Shown here: one piece after another, positions 8,527 through 17,142 of the stretch
Position numbering within the stretch: position 1 is the first letter of the stretch
Layout: every line of letters begins with the position of its first letter
The notes under the pieces: generated by a model
What the model was told of the DNA's origin: nothing
The model's database searches: none
Seen by the model: only the letters and a program-made list of their open reading frames with translations
DNA from: Glaciihabitans tibetensis
GTDB lineage: Bacteria; Actinomycetota; Actinomycetes; Actinomycetales; Microbacteriaceae
Direction: 5' to 3'
DNA: 64,000 bases
Assembly (NCBI RefSeq): GCF_003003265.1
Contig: NZ_PVTL01000005.1
Span: forward strand, 248,001-312,000
Position numbers and translations under genes: made by a program

Positions 8527-10166
8527 GTGACACCTTCGACCCCGCGGACACCCCGCAGCAGCCGGCCGCTCCGGCTCCCCTGATGCGTCCGCGTGGCCCG
8601 GGCCGTTCCAGCGCCCCGCCGACGACCGCGATCGACATCTCATCCCTGATACGGGCCGGGCGTGCGGACGAGAGCGCGCCGGGATCTCCCGGTGGGCCTG
8701 CCGGTCCCGTTGGGCCCGTGGGGCCCATTGGAACCGTTGGGCCCGTTGGATCGGCGGAGGCAGCGGAGGCAGCGGAGGCAGCAGGAGCAGCTCAGGCGGC
8801 AGGAGCGGCGGGAGCTACGCCCGGCGATTCGCGGCCGGCCCCCGCAGTGGATCAGCACGCGTCTGGCGGCGATGACGGATCTTCCGCGGATCAAGAGCAC
8901 GCCCCGCGCGACTCGGAACCGCGTGCGGATGCAGAACTTCGCGGTGAGGCGGACCCGCGCGACGACGGCCACACGGCCGCGCCAATTTCCGCAACGCACG
9001 AACCAGAGCATCAGCAGACGCCCGAACCCGAGCACCAGCAGGAGCCCGAACCTGAGCATCAGCAGGAGCCCGAACCCGAGCACCAGCCGGAGCCAGAGCC
9101 CGAGCCAGCACCCGCGCCCAAGCCGCCGACGCCGAGCGGTCCGCCGCCACTGGTTGAGCCGCCCGCTCCCGAGCGCCGACCCTTCACCGCGGAGCTTGCC
9201 ACCCAAGCAATGTCGATGGACGAGATAGCCGAGGCGAAGTCGGGCTCGGGCAAGGTCAATCCCGCCTGGACGCGATCCGTACCCACGCAGGGCGCTGCGG
9301 CGGGCGCTGCTGCGGCCTCCGCCGATTCTTCTGCTGCTGCGGTTTCTTCCCGGGCTGGCGAAGCGGCGGATCAGGCGACGCCGGCGAATCCCGCGGAGAT
9401 CTCGACCCAGGCCATGTCGCTGTCGGAGGTTGCCGACGCCGAAGAATCGCCGGCCAAGCAGGAATCGCCAGCCAAGCAAGCGCCGCCATCAGAGATGGAC
9501 ACCCTGTTCGCGGGTAGGGGCACCGAGCGACGTCTCCCCGAGTTGCCTGCAGCACCGCCTACGTCCGGTGCCGGCATCCAACGATCCGCCATCCATCCCC
9601 CGATGCCTCGCGGGCAGAAGATCCTTCTCGGCATCGTCGGAGGTCTGATCGTCGTGCTTGTTCTTGTCGCAGTTTTCCTCCTCGCCGCACGGCTCGGAGA
9701 GCAATCGGTGACTGCGAACGATTCATCCGAGGAGACGGCTGCACCCGCGACCACCTCGGAGCCGGAGTTGGCCTCGGGGCCCGTCGCACCGGGCGAGTAC
9801 CAGTGGGCCGACCTCCTCGGCGGGGAGTGCGTTCAGCCGTTTGAATCGGCGTGGGCCGAAGAGTTCACCGTGGTCGCCTGCGACGCGGAGCACGCGGCAC
9901 AGCTGCTCGTGCGGGGAGAGTTGCCGCAGGCTGGTGCGGTTCCGTACCCCGGTGAGGAAGTGCTCGCCGCGGAGGTCGCGGCCCTCTGCAGCGAACCGAC
10001 CGTGCTGAACTACGGGGCGGCCGGAGTCATGGCAGACATCGAACTCAGCTCGAGCTACCCCGCGAATGCCACGGACTGGGACGCGGGCAACCGCGCCTAT
10101 TTCTGCTTCGTCGACCGCACGTCTGGCGAAGCGATCCCCGGCGATCTGCGAGTACCGGCCGTCTAA
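8523..10166 (+). CDS. Low-complexity membrane protein with C-terminal septum-formation-like domain
   Basis: A 547-residue protein in three parts. Residues 1-360 are disordered and Ala/Pro/Glu rich, with collagen-like GPVGPVGP, an EAAEAAEAA run and EPEHQQ units repeated four times near 160-195. A motif TQAMSMDEIAEA near 226 recurs as TQAMSLSEVADA near 294, probably a docking motif. One transmembrane helix (about 365-390) follows, then an outside domain with paired cysteines: GECVQPFES, VACDAEHAAQL, ALCSEPT and AYFCF. That layout resembles the actinobacterial septum-formation domain family; I am moderately sure. GTG overlaps the pyrE stop by four bases, so both are expressed together. Function is unknown; envelope or division association is inference. 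Confidence 0.65.
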   Translation: MSDTFDPADTPQQPAAPAPLMRPRGPGRSSAPPTTAIDISSLIRAGRADESAPGSPGGPAGPVGPVGPIGTVGPVGSAEAAEAAEAAGAAQAAGAAGATPGDSRPAPAVDQHASGGDDGSSADQEHAPRDSEPRADAELRGEADPRDDGHTAAPISATHEPEHQQTPEPEHQQEPEPEHQQEPEPEHQPEPEPEPAPAPKPPTPSGPPPLVEPPAPERRPFTAELATQAMSMDEIAEAKSGSGKVNPAWTRSVPTQGAAAGAAAASADSSAAAVSSRAGEAADQATPANPAEISTQAMSLSEVADAEESPAKQESPAKQAPPSEMDTLFAGRGTERRLPELPAAPPTSGAGIQRSAIHPPMPRGQKILLGIVGGLIVVLVLVAVFLLAARLGEQSVTANDSSEETAAPATTSEPELASGPVAPGEYQWADLLGGECVQPFESAWAEEFTVVACDAEHAAQLLVRGELPQAGAVPYPGEEVLAAEVAALCSEPTVLNYGAAGVMADIELSSSYPANATDWDAGNRAYFCFVDRTSGEAIPGDLRVPAV

Positions 10167-10189
10167 TCCTTCACCGGCCGTCCAGGGCC

Positions 10190-11050
10190 TTACCTCTCAG
10201 GCTGCGATCGACGGTAGCCGCTGGGCGTAAAACCGAGAACCTGGCGGAACTCGTTCGCGAGATGGGACTGGTCTGCGTACCCGAGGTCGGCGGCCAACGC
10301 CGCGAGATCGGTCTCGGGTTCAGTCCGCAACCGCAGAGCGGCTTCCTGCAGCCGTCGCCGACGGATCAGCGCCGAAGGTGGCAGGCCCACGTAGCGTTTC
10401 GCGAGGCGTTGCAGGGTGCGGGATGACACGTCGAGCAGTTCCGCCGCATCCTCGACTCGCAGCACCGAAGAATCACCCCCGATGAGGGCAACCATCCGGT
10501 TCGCCAGAAGCGCCTCGTCGGTCGGCGTTGGCGCCCGGTCCTGAAGCCACTGCCCCACGAGCGTTGCGGCCTGTACGCGGCGAACTCCTGGGTCGGCTTT
10601 GTCTTCGGTCAGGTCGGCTTCTTCTTCGGTCTGGTCGGATCCCTGTTTGGTCAGGTCGGGTTCTCCTCCGGTCATTCTCTCGTCCACCGCGGCGCGCAGC
10701 TCGGGCAGACCGAGCGCAAGAGCGTCGTCGCGGAGACCCTCCGGATCATCCGTGAACGCGGGCACGGCGGCGGGCAGGAGCAGCGCCCCGACAGCCCACC
10801 CGCGACCCATCAAGTCGCGATGCCCACGCCGCGTTGTGGGCCCGACGAACGAAGCAATGTTGGGTTCGATCACGAAGTTCGAGGCCGGATACGCGATGAC
10901 TTCCTGCCGGGAGATGCGCCCGTGCGGAATGTGCCACTCGGGGATCCAGAACCACGCCACGAGGTCTTCGAGCGCTGGCGGCGGAGGCAGGCGGGTGAAC
11001 GTCGGAAGTGAGGCGGGGTAGAGGATGCCCCCGAGTGAACTGGTCACCAC
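10190..11050 (-). CDS. AraC family transcriptional regulator
   Basis: A 286-residue protein with a C-terminal AraC-type double helix-turn-helix (about 185-282): VEDAAELLDVSSRTLQRL then LAALAADLGYADQSHLANEFR and GFTPSGYRR. The N-terminal part is a cupin-like sensor domain of the kind seen in DUF6597-type AraC proteins. Between them is an odd acidic linker with the repeat-like DLTKQGSDQTEEEADLTED, encoded by an imperfect DNA repeat, probably from slippage. GTG at 11050 is used because upstream ATG frames close at once. It is divergent from a VOC-fold gene, a frequent pairing, and probably controls it. Confidence 0.85.
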   Translation of the reverse strand: MVTSSLGGILYPASLPTFTRLPPPPALEDLVAWFWIPEWHIPHGRISRQEVIAYPASNFVIEPNIASFVGPTTRRGHRDLMGRGWAVGALLLPAAVPAFTDDPEGLRDDALALGLPELRAAVDERMTGGEPDLTKQGSDQTEEEADLTEDKADPGVRRVQAATLVGQWLQDRAPTPTDEALLANRMVALIGGDSSVLRVEDAAELLDVSSRTLQRLAKRYVGLPPSALIRRRRLQEAALRLRTEPETDLAALAADLGYADQSHLANEFRQVLGFTPSGYRRSQPER

Positions 11051-11078
11051 ATCAGTCTAGGGACGGGGGAGCACTCAT

Positions 11079-11105
11079 TTGAAGCCTGTGGCGCTTGAAG
11101 CCTGT
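11079..11105. promoter_or_regulatory. Direct repeat in araC/VOC divergent region
   Basis: TTGAAGCCTGT occurs at 11079-11089 and again at 11095-11105, a 16 bp offset. AraC-type proteins often bind direct repeats, and this pair lies between the araC-type start (11050) and the VOC start (11153). Binding is inference; slippage could also have made it. Confidence 0.35.
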
Positions 11106-11152
11106 CGCGAATTTACAAGACCGCGGCGGTCCGGTCGGCCTACCGTGATGCC

Positions 11153-11704
11153 ATGACTGAGAACACAGTGACTGAGACGAGCGGAGACACCATGCCCGCG
11201 ACATCCGCCAACGAACCAAACCGCGCAGCTACGGGGCAGCACACCAACGGTGGAATCCCGCGCGGATTCACGAGCCTGACACCCTTCCTCGCGGTCGTCG
11301 GCGCTGGCGACGCAATCGCGTTCTACCGCGACGTCTTCGGCGCGCGGGTCGTTGCGAGCACGGAGATGGGAGGGATCGTGGTGCACGCCGAACTCGACTT
11401 CGGGCAGGGCCGGCTGCAGCTTGGCGAGGTGAATCCCGACTTCCACCTGATTGCGGCGCCGGCGGGCGAGGACGATTGCTATTCGATCGGGCTCTATACG
11501 CCAGACGCCGATGGCCTGGTGGCGCGGGCCGAGCAGGCGGGCGCCGTCATCCGCGAACCGCTCTCCAACTTTGTCTCCGGCGACCGCTACGCGAGCGTGC
11601 GCGATCCGTTCGGGGTGCGCTGGTCGATCATGACCCGCGTGGAGGACATTTCCGAGGAGGAGAGCGCGGCGCGGGTGGAGGAGTGGGCCGCACAGCAGGG
11701 GTGA
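11153..11704 (+). CDS. VOC family (glyoxalase/PhnB-like) protein
   Basis: A 183-residue protein. After a 35-residue low-complexity N-terminus comes a single vicinal-oxygen-chelate domain: LTPFLAVVGAGDAIAFYRDVFGA, then IVVHAELDFGQGRLQLG, and RYASVRDPFGVRWSIMTRV near the end. The pattern is that of PhnB/glyoxalase-like proteins, which include dioxygenases and antibiotic-binding proteins; no specific reaction can be named. The ATG at 11153 is the first in the frame but has a weak ribosome site, and a start further in would remove only disordered sequence. It pairs divergently with an AraC regulator. Confidence 0.82.
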   Translation: MTENTVTETSGDTMPATSANEPNRAATGQHTNGGIPRGFTSLTPFLAVVGAGDAIAFYRDVFGARVVASTEMGGIVVHAELDFGQGRLQLGEVNPDFHLIAAPAGEDDCYSIGLYTPDADGLVARAEQAGAVIREPLSNFVSGDRYASVRDPFGVRWSIMTRVEDISEEESAARVEEWAAQQG

Positions 11705-11732
11705 CTTGCGCAGCCGGCAGTGACCTGACGGC

Positions 11733-12530
11733 CTAGAGGTCGCTCTCGACCGGTTCCTTGGCGAGCAGGTCGGCGACAGAGTTGAGAATCTCGTTCGGAC
11801 GGAACGGGTAGCGATCAATCTCGACCTGGTCGCTGATTCCGGTGAGCACCAGCACGGTGTGCAGGCCGGCCTCGATCCCGGCGATGATGTCGGTGTCCAT
11901 GCGGTCGCCGATCATGCCGGTGTTCTCCGAGTGGGCGCCGATCTTGTTCATCGCCGAGCGGAACATCATCGGGTTCGGCTTGCCGACGATGTAGGGCTCA
12001 CGTCCCGTCGCCTTGGTGATGAGCGCCGCGATGGCGCCGGTGGCTGGGAGAGGGCCCTCGGGACTTGGCCCCGTGGCATCCGGGTTGGTCACAATAAATC
12101 GCGCGCCCGCGCCGATCAAACGAATCGCCTTGGTGATCGCGTCGAAGGAGTAGTTGCGGGTCTCGCCCACCACCACGAAGTCGGGTGCCGTCTCGGTCAT
12201 GATGAACCCGGCCTCGTGCATGGCGGTGGTGAGGCCGACTTCGCCGACCACGAACGCCGAGCCGCCCGGCATCTGCGATTTGCAGAAGTCGGCGGTCGCC
12301 AGGGCGGAGGTCCAGATGGACTCCTCCGGCACGATCAGGCCGGAGGCACGCAGCCGTGCGCTCAGGTCACGCGGGGTGAAGATCGAGTTGTTGGTGAGCA
12401 CCAGGTAGGGCTTGCCCTCGTCGCGCCACTGCTGAAGCAGCTCGGAGGCCCCAGGCACAGGGCGGTTTTCGTGCACGAGCACGCCGTCCATGTCGGTCAG
12501 CCAGCATTCGATTTCGCTGCGATCACTCAT
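11733..12530 (-). CDS. HAD-IIA family phosphatase (NagD-like)
   Basis: A 265-residue HAD hydrolase. Motif I is WLTDMDGVLVHE (nucleophile Asp and acid/base Asp), motif II LTNNS, motif III the Lys in IVGKPNPMMF and motif IV MIGDRMDTDI. A C2-type cap lies between motifs II and III, defining subclass IIA, whose members include NagD and p-nitrophenyl phosphatases acting on nucleotide or sugar phosphates. Its ATG overlaps the stop of the upstream DNA methyltransferase by eight bases, so the two are translated from one message although no functional link is obvious. Confidence 0.9.
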   Translation of the reverse strand: MSDRSEIECWLTDMDGVLVHENRPVPGASELLQQWRDEGKPYLVLTNNSIFTPRDLSARLRASGLIVPEESIWTSALATADFCKSQMPGGSAFVVGEVGLTTAMHEAGFIMTETAPDFVVVGETRNYSFDAITKAIRLIGAGARFIVTNPDATGPSPEGPLPATGAIAALITKATGREPYIVGKPNPMMFRSAMNKIGAHSENTGMIGDRMDTDIIAGIEAGLHTVLVLTGISDQVEIDRYPFRPNEILNSVADLLAKEPVESDL

Positions 12531-13389
12531 GCGGCAATAGTACCGAGCGGGTGCCTTTCCCCAAGCGCTTAGTCATGATCTCAACAGCATCGGGATTTTG
12601 GTCGACCACCACAAACCTGCGGCCGAGTTTCTGGGCCACCGCGCCGGTCGTGCCACTGCCCGCGAAAAAGTCGAGCACCCAGTCGCCCTCGGCGCTCGAC
12701 GCCTGGATGACGCGGCGGAGGATCCCCTCGGGCTTCTGCGTCGCGTAGCCCGTCTTCTCCTTGCCGGTCGGGGACACAATGGTGTGCCACCAGACATCCG
12801 TCGGCAGCTTGCCCAGCGCGACCTTCGCGGGCGTCACGAGACCCGGCGCCATGTAGGGCTCGCGGTCGACCTCGGTGCTGTTGAAGTAATACGTCTTCGG
12901 GTTCTTCACGTAGACGAGGATCGTGTCGTGTTTCGACGGCCAGCGGCTCTTCGACCGGGCGCCGTAGTCGTACGCCCAGATGATCTCGTTGAGGAAGTTC
13001 TCGCGCCCGAACAGCGCATCGAGAACGACCTTGGCGTAGTGCACCTCGCGCCAGTCGAGGTGCAGGTAGAGCGTGCCGGTGTCGTTCAGCAGCCGCCACG
13101 CCTGCTCCAGCCGGGGTTCGAGAAAGTCCCAGTAGTCGGCGAACGCGTCGTCGTAGGAGTAGAGCAGGCCCTTGACGCTCTCGTAGGTGTTGCCGCCGAA
13201 CCCCACTCGGGTGCCGCTCGCGGAGCGCACGGTCGTCGTGGTCGTTCGCGTCTGGGTGCGCCCGGTGTTGAACGGCGGGTCGATGTAGACGAGCTGGAAC
13301 GACGCATCGGGAAGCTCGGCGAGTGCCCGCACATTGTCGCCGTGCACGAGCAGGTTGGGGCCGGTGGGGTCCCACCCGAGTTCAGTCAT
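12523..13389 (-). CDS. Orphan site-specific DNA methyltransferase (N6-adenine or N4-cytosine, beta-type order)
   Basis: A 288-residue amino-methyltransferase. Motif IV is YIDPPFNTG near residue 36, the catalytic DPPF/Y loop, and motif I (AdoMet binding) is LDFFAGSGTTGAVA near 245, so the catalytic motif precedes the cofactor motif, as in beta-class enzymes. TGYATQKPEGILRRVI just before motif I is also typical. There is no restriction endonuclease or specificity gene nearby: the flanks are a phosphatase (8 bp overlap) and a divergent SpoU methyltransferase. It is therefore probably a solitary housekeeping or regulatory methylase. The recognition site is unknown. Confidence 0.9.
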   Translation of the reverse strand: MTELGWDPTGPNLLVHGDNVRALAELPDASFQLVYIDPPFNTGRTQTRTTTTTVRSASGTRVGFGGNTYESVKGLLYSYDDAFADYWDFLEPRLEQAWRLLNDTGTLYLHLDWREVHYAKVVLDALFGRENFLNEIIWAYDYGARSKSRWPSKHDTILVYVKNPKTYYFNSTEVDREPYMAPGLVTPAKVALGKLPTDVWWHTIVSPTGKEKTGYATQKPEGILRRVIQASSAEGDWVLDFFAGSGTTGAVAQKLGRRFVVVDQNPDAVEIMTKRLGKGTRSVLLPHE

Positions 13390-13521
13390 CTTCGAAGATT
13401 AACAGTCCGCGCGGCTGTCGCCGTTTTGGTGGGCGGATGTCTCGGGGCCACGTCACGCGGCCCGCGAGTCCTCGCGCCAACGGCACCCCGGCAAGTGCGG
13501 GAGAATTGGGAGGTGACTGAC

Positions 13522-14229
13522 GTGCCCGCTACCCATCCCGCCGAGACGGCCGTGTCCGGCGTGGCCGCCGAGTTCAGCGTGGCCGCCGTCGCTCCGGGCG
13601 CCAACACCCACGAACTGACCACCTATGGCGTGGGTCCGTGGCCGGGGGAGCGACCGACGGAAGACCGGTACGATCCCGAGCTGCTCGAGCACGGCGACAC
13701 CCGCAACGTCATCGACCGCTACCGGTACTGGACGATGACAGCCATCGTTGCCGATCTCGACGAGCATCGGCATCCGTTTTCCGTCGCGATCGAGAACTGG
13801 CAGCACGACATGAACATCGGGTCGATCGTGCGCACCGCCAACGCGTTCGCCGCCGACACCGTGCACATCATCGGGCGCAGGCGCTGGAACAAGCGCGGCG
13901 CCATGGTCACCGACCGGTACCAGCACGTGCTTCACCACGACACGGTCGCGACCTTCGCCGAGTGGGCTCGCGGGGAGAACATGCCGATCATCGCGATCGA
14001 TAACGTACCCGGCAGCGTCATCATCGAGACCTTCAGCTTTCCGGAGCGCTGTGTTCTGCTGTTTGGGCAGGAGGGCCCCGGCCTTAGCCTGGAGGCGATC
14101 GCTGCCGCCGACGCCGTCGTCGAGATCAGCCAATTCGGCTCGACGCGCAGCATTAACGCCTCGGCAGCGGCGGCAGTGGCGATGCACAACTGGGTGACCC
14201 AGCACGTGAGCTTCCCGACATCCGCCTGA
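13522..14229 (+). CDS. SpoU/TrmH family RNA 2'-O-methyltransferase
   Basis: A 235-residue SPOUT enzyme with a short disordered N-terminus. The three motifs are present: NIGSIVRTANAFAA (motif 1 with Asn and Arg), LLFGQEGPGLS (motif 2) and RSINASAAAAVAMHNW (motif 3), which together form the trefoil-knot AdoMet site. Target would be tRNA or rRNA ribose; which nucleotide is not predictable. I favour the GTG at 13522, eight bases after GGGAGG; the GTG at 13513 is nearly on top of that site. The frame is open far upstream, but that part is only the antisense of the methyltransferase gene. Confidence 0.88.
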   Translation: MPATHPAETAVSGVAAEFSVAAVAPGANTHELTTYGVGPWPGERPTEDRYDPELLEHGDTRNVIDRYRYWTMTAIVADLDEHRHPFSVAIENWQHDMNIGSIVRTANAFAADTVHIIGRRRWNKRGAMVTDRYQHVLHHDTVATFAEWARGENMPIIAIDNVPGSVIIETFSFPERCVLLFGQEGPGLSLEAIAAADAVVEISQFGSTRSINASAAAAVAMHNWVTQHVSFPTSA

Positions 14230-14333
14230 CCTGCTTGGTGAACAGCGTGGCGACGTGCCTGCTGTGTGCTGTGTGCACGGCGAGCTGCGTAGCGACCTGC
14301 CTGGTGTTCTGCTTGGTGGGTTAGCGTTGCAGC

Positions 14334-14771
14334 ATGACATCGAACCTGCTCGGCCTTCCTGAAACCCGCCTCGCCGAAGAGCCCGACGTGCTCGCCTCCC
14401 TCGCCAACACCGAGATGGAGCACTCGGACGTTGTCATCGCCCACCCCACGTCTTCGCTGGCCTGGGCCCTGCTCGCGGATGACGCGTTCGCCGCCGGCAA
14501 GACCCTCGAGTCCTACGCTTTCGCGCGGGTCGGCTACCACCGCGGTCTCGACGCGCTCCGCAAGGGTGGCTGGAAGGGCCAGGGTCCCGTGCCGTGGTCG
14601 CACGAACCGAACCGTGGAGTACTTCGTGCGCTCTACGCGCTGCGCCGCGCGGCCGACGCGATCGGCGAGGAGGGCGAAGTGGAGCGGCTGGACGCGTTCC
14701 TGCTCGATGCCGACCCGACCGTGGTGCGCGCCATCGAGGCTGAGGAAGACGCCAAGCGCTTTCCCGAGTAA
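14334..14771 (+). CDS. DUF3151 family protein
   Basis: A 145-residue all-helical protein conserved in actinobacteria as DUF3151. The segment HPTSSLAWALLADDAF, SYAFARVGYHRGLDALRKGGW and GPVPWSHEPNRGVLRALYALRRAADAIGE are the conserved blocks. The fold looks TPR-like and no enzymatic residues are evident. No function is established. It follows the SpoU methyltransferase after about 100 bp of GT-rich spacer and is followed by a repeat-rich gene-free stretch. Confidence 0.85.
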   Translation: MTSNLLGLPETRLAEEPDVLASLANTEMEHSDVVIAHPTSSLAWALLADDAFAAGKTLESYAFARVGYHRGLDALRKGGWKGQGPVPWSHEPNRGVLRALYALRRAADAIGEEGEVERLDAFLLDADPTVVRAIEAEEDAKRFPE

Positions 14772-14848
14772 AGGTTGAGGCGGAGGTTGCGCGGTCGTCG
14801 CGCGGTCGTTGCGCGGGCGTTGCGCGGTCGTCGAGCCGCCGGTGCGGT

Positions 14849-15053
14849 GAAGTGCCAGGTCTAGTCGCTGTTGTGGCCATCCGGCGCGGCTCCCGCGGTG
14901 AAGTGACCCGTTTGGTCGTAATTTGTTCATCAGATGCGACTAGACGGGACACTTCGCCTGCCCGCTCGACCAAACGGGACACTTCAGTCTCGCCCGGTCG
15001 ACTAGACGAGACACTTCAGTCTCGCCCGGTCGACCAAACGGGACACCTCGGCC
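14849..15053. repeat. Alternating inverted and direct 30-32 bp noncoding repeats
   Basis: This lies in a gene-free stretch (14772-15120). A core GACNARACGGGACACTTC is seen four times in direct orientation, at 14938, 14968, 15000 and 15032, with 30, 32 and 32 bp periods. The cores alternate between GACTAGAC and GACCAAAC. Two inverted copies precede them, at 14849-14866 (reading CTAGTC) and 14900-14917 (reading TTGGTC), showing the same alternation. Units 2 and 3 share a CAGTCTCGCCCGGTC spacer. The period is not a multiple of three and the region has no supported gene. Its role is unknown. Confidence 0.8.
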
Positions 15054-15120
15054 GCAATGGTGCCTCAGGGCCGGAGGTTGCAACCCGACTGCCCGGTCAG
15101 CGATGGGCGCCGGGCACCGA

Positions 15121-17142
15121 CTACCCGATCAGCGACGGTTGCAGGTCGCGCAGAGTGCGGAAATGCGTCATCCGCGTCGTCCCGATCATGGCGAACAACA
15201 GTGCGCCGACCAGCCAGGCGAGCAGCATGAGGATGTCGGACAGCGCTGAGTCCAGGTTGCCCCCGTACATGATCTGCCGCATCGCATCGACGGCCGCGCT
15301 CATCGGCAGCACGTGGTGCAGCGCGGCGAGCGGCGCGGGAAGCGTCTGCCAGGGGAAGGTGCCACCGGCGGTCACCAGCTGCAGCACCATCAGCACCAGC
15401 CCGAGGAACTGTCCGACGCTGCCCAGCCACAGGTTGAGCGCCAGGATGATTGCCGCGAAGGTCAGGGACGCGAGCAGCATCACGCCGTACACGCCCACCG
15501 GGTTGCTCATGTCGAACTTGAGCGCGAAAGCGAGCACGGCGAATAGCCCGGCCATCTGCACCGCTCCCAGGATGCCGGGGGTGAGCCAGCCAGCCAGCGT
15601 GATGCGAATCGGCGAGTGCAGGGCCGTGATTGCCCGGCGCGATACCGGCTTCACGATCAGGAACAGCGCGTAGATGCCGATCCATCCCGCGAGGCTCGCG
15701 AAGAACGGGGCGAGGCCGGCGCCGTAGGTTCCCGCTGCGGTCACCGCGGTGTTCTTCACGTCCACCGGGTCGGCGATCGTGTCGGCCTGCAGCGCGCGCG
15801 AGGCCTCGGTCGACTCCGGGATCGCGCTTACCCCGTCGGTCAGCCCCGAGCCGAGGGTGCTGATTCCGTCGCGAAGGTCATTCAAACCCGATGACAGGGT
15901 GGATGCCCCGGCCGCCAGTTCACCCGCCCCCGCCGCAGCGCTCTGGCTGCCGCTAGCCACGGTCGCCGCCCCCGATGCGAGGGTGCCAGCACCGGATGCG
16001 AGAGTGGAGCTCCCCGACGCGACACTCTGCGCTCCGGTAGCGACGCTCGCGCTTCCGGTAGCCAGGGCCGCGCTGCCACTGGCGAGCTGGCTGCTTCCCG
16101 CCGACAGCGTGTTGAGCTCATCCGTCGCGGAGTGGATGGACGCGTTGCCCGCCCGCAGCTGCGAGTCGAGCGCGTCAAGCTGCGCCGTGACTCCAGCGAC
16201 CGTCGCGGCGTCGAGGCCAGACGAGTCGAGGATGGCGAGGATCTCTGCCCGGGCCGCGGGCAGGTCGGCGATGGCATCATCTGCCGCGGTCGCGACTTCG
16301 GTGCCGATGGCCGCGATCTGGGCGTTGCCGTCGGCGACGTGTTGGGCGCCTTCGGCGAGGGCCGCTGCGTTGGTGGCGACGCTGGTGCTGCCGGTGGCGA
16401 CGCTCTGGGCCCCGGAGGCCAGCGTGGTTGCACCGGTGGCGAGGCTGGCAGCGCCATCCGCGACGCTCTGCGTTCCGGTGGCGAGTTCGTTCGCGCCCGA
16501 CGACAGGGTCGCGGCCCCGGTGGCGAGGCTCGCTGCGCCGTCCGTCGCGGTGGTTGCTCCGGCGAGGAGATCGGCCGCGCCATCTGCCGCGGTGACGAGC
16601 TTCGCCCGAATATCGGAGAGCCCGACCAGAAACTTGTCCGCGGCCTGCCGATTGACGCGCTCGACGATCGAGGTGCGGAGCGTCTTCACCGCCTGTTCGC
16701 CGATGGTGGTCGACAGGTAGCTGTTCGCGTCGTTGGTGGTGAGGATGACCTCCGCCTGGTGGGGAGTGTCTTCCGAGGCGGAGCTGAGCGCCTCCGAAAA
16801 GTCAGCGGGGAGAGTGACGCTGAAGTCGTAGGTGGAATCGTCCACTCCCGCCGCGGCATCCGCTTCAGAGACGAGGGACCAGTCGAACGTGCCGTCCTCG
16901 AGAAGATCGTCGGCGACGTCATCCCCGTAATTGGTGGTCACGCCGTCGACGCTCGCGCCCGTGTCGCTCACAACGAGGGCGACGGGCACCTGGTCGAGTC
17001 GGGAATACGGGTCCTGGTTGGCCCAGAGGTAGAGGCCTCCGTAGAGGATCGGTACGGCGGTGAGCGCGATGAGGGCGATGACGGCGAGACGGGTCGCGGT
17101 CAGCCGCCGGAACTCTGCGGCGATCATCTGGGGGATCTTCAC
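15121..17142 (-). CDS. YhgE/Pip family membrane protein (ABC-2-like)
   Basis: A 673-residue protein with one N-terminal helix (about 17-38), a large outside region and five helices in the last 200 residues, the YhgE/Pip (phage infection protein) arrangement that resembles ABC-2 permeases. Residues about 185-440 are two blocks of seven-residue repeats of the type LATGAxS / VASGAxT, predicted to form long helical stalks. EsaA/YueB of type VII secretion has a similar layout, of interest because a type VII-like locus lies 34 kb away, but nothing links them directly. The GTG start overlaps the stop of a degenerate ABC ATPase gene (GTGA). Function is unknown; export or envelope stress is likely. 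Confidence 0.82.
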   Translation of the reverse strand: MKIPQMIAAEFRRLTATRLAVIALIALTAVPILYGGLYLWANQDPYSRLDQVPVALVVSDTGASVDGVTTNYGDDVADDLLEDGTFDWSLVSEADAAAGVDDSTYDFSVTLPADFSEALSSASEDTPHQAEVILTTNDANSYLSTTIGEQAVKTLRTSIVERVNRQAADKFLVGLSDIRAKLVTAADGAADLLAGATTATDGAASLATGAATLSSGANELATGTQSVADGAASLATGATTLASGAQSVATGSTSVATNAAALAEGAQHVADGNAQIAAIGTEVATAADDAIADLPAARAEILAILDSSGLDAATVAGVTAQLDALDSQLRAGNASIHSATDELNTLSAGSSQLASGSAALATGSASVATGAQSVASGSSTLASGAGTLASGAATVASGSQSAAAGAGELAAGASTLSSGLNDLRDGISTLGSGLTDGVSAIPESTEASRALQADTIADPVDVKNTAVTAAGTYGAGLAPFFASLAGWIGIYALFLIVKPVSRRAITALHSPIRITLAGWLTPGILGAVQMAGLFAVLAFALKFDMSNPVGVYGVMLLASLTFAAIILALNLWLGSVGQFLGLVLMVLQLVTAGGTFPWQTLPAPLAALHHVLPMSAAVDAMRQIMYGGNLDSALSDILMLLAWLVGALLFAMIGTTRMTHFRTLRDLQPSLIG

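Noticed and set aside
12598..13512. Long upstream extension of the SpoU methyltransferase frame
   Set aside because: This part is the antisense of the DNA methyltransferase gene; the family N-terminus and a ribosome site place the start at 13522.
14849..15053. CRISPR array
   Set aside because: Units follow each other without unique spacers, are imperfect, occur in both orientations, and no cas genes are near.
15121..17142. YhgE protein as a dedicated EsaA part of the type VII-like cluster
   Set aside because: Layout is similar, but it is 34 kb away, in its own TetR-controlled operon, so no link can be claimed from this sequence.
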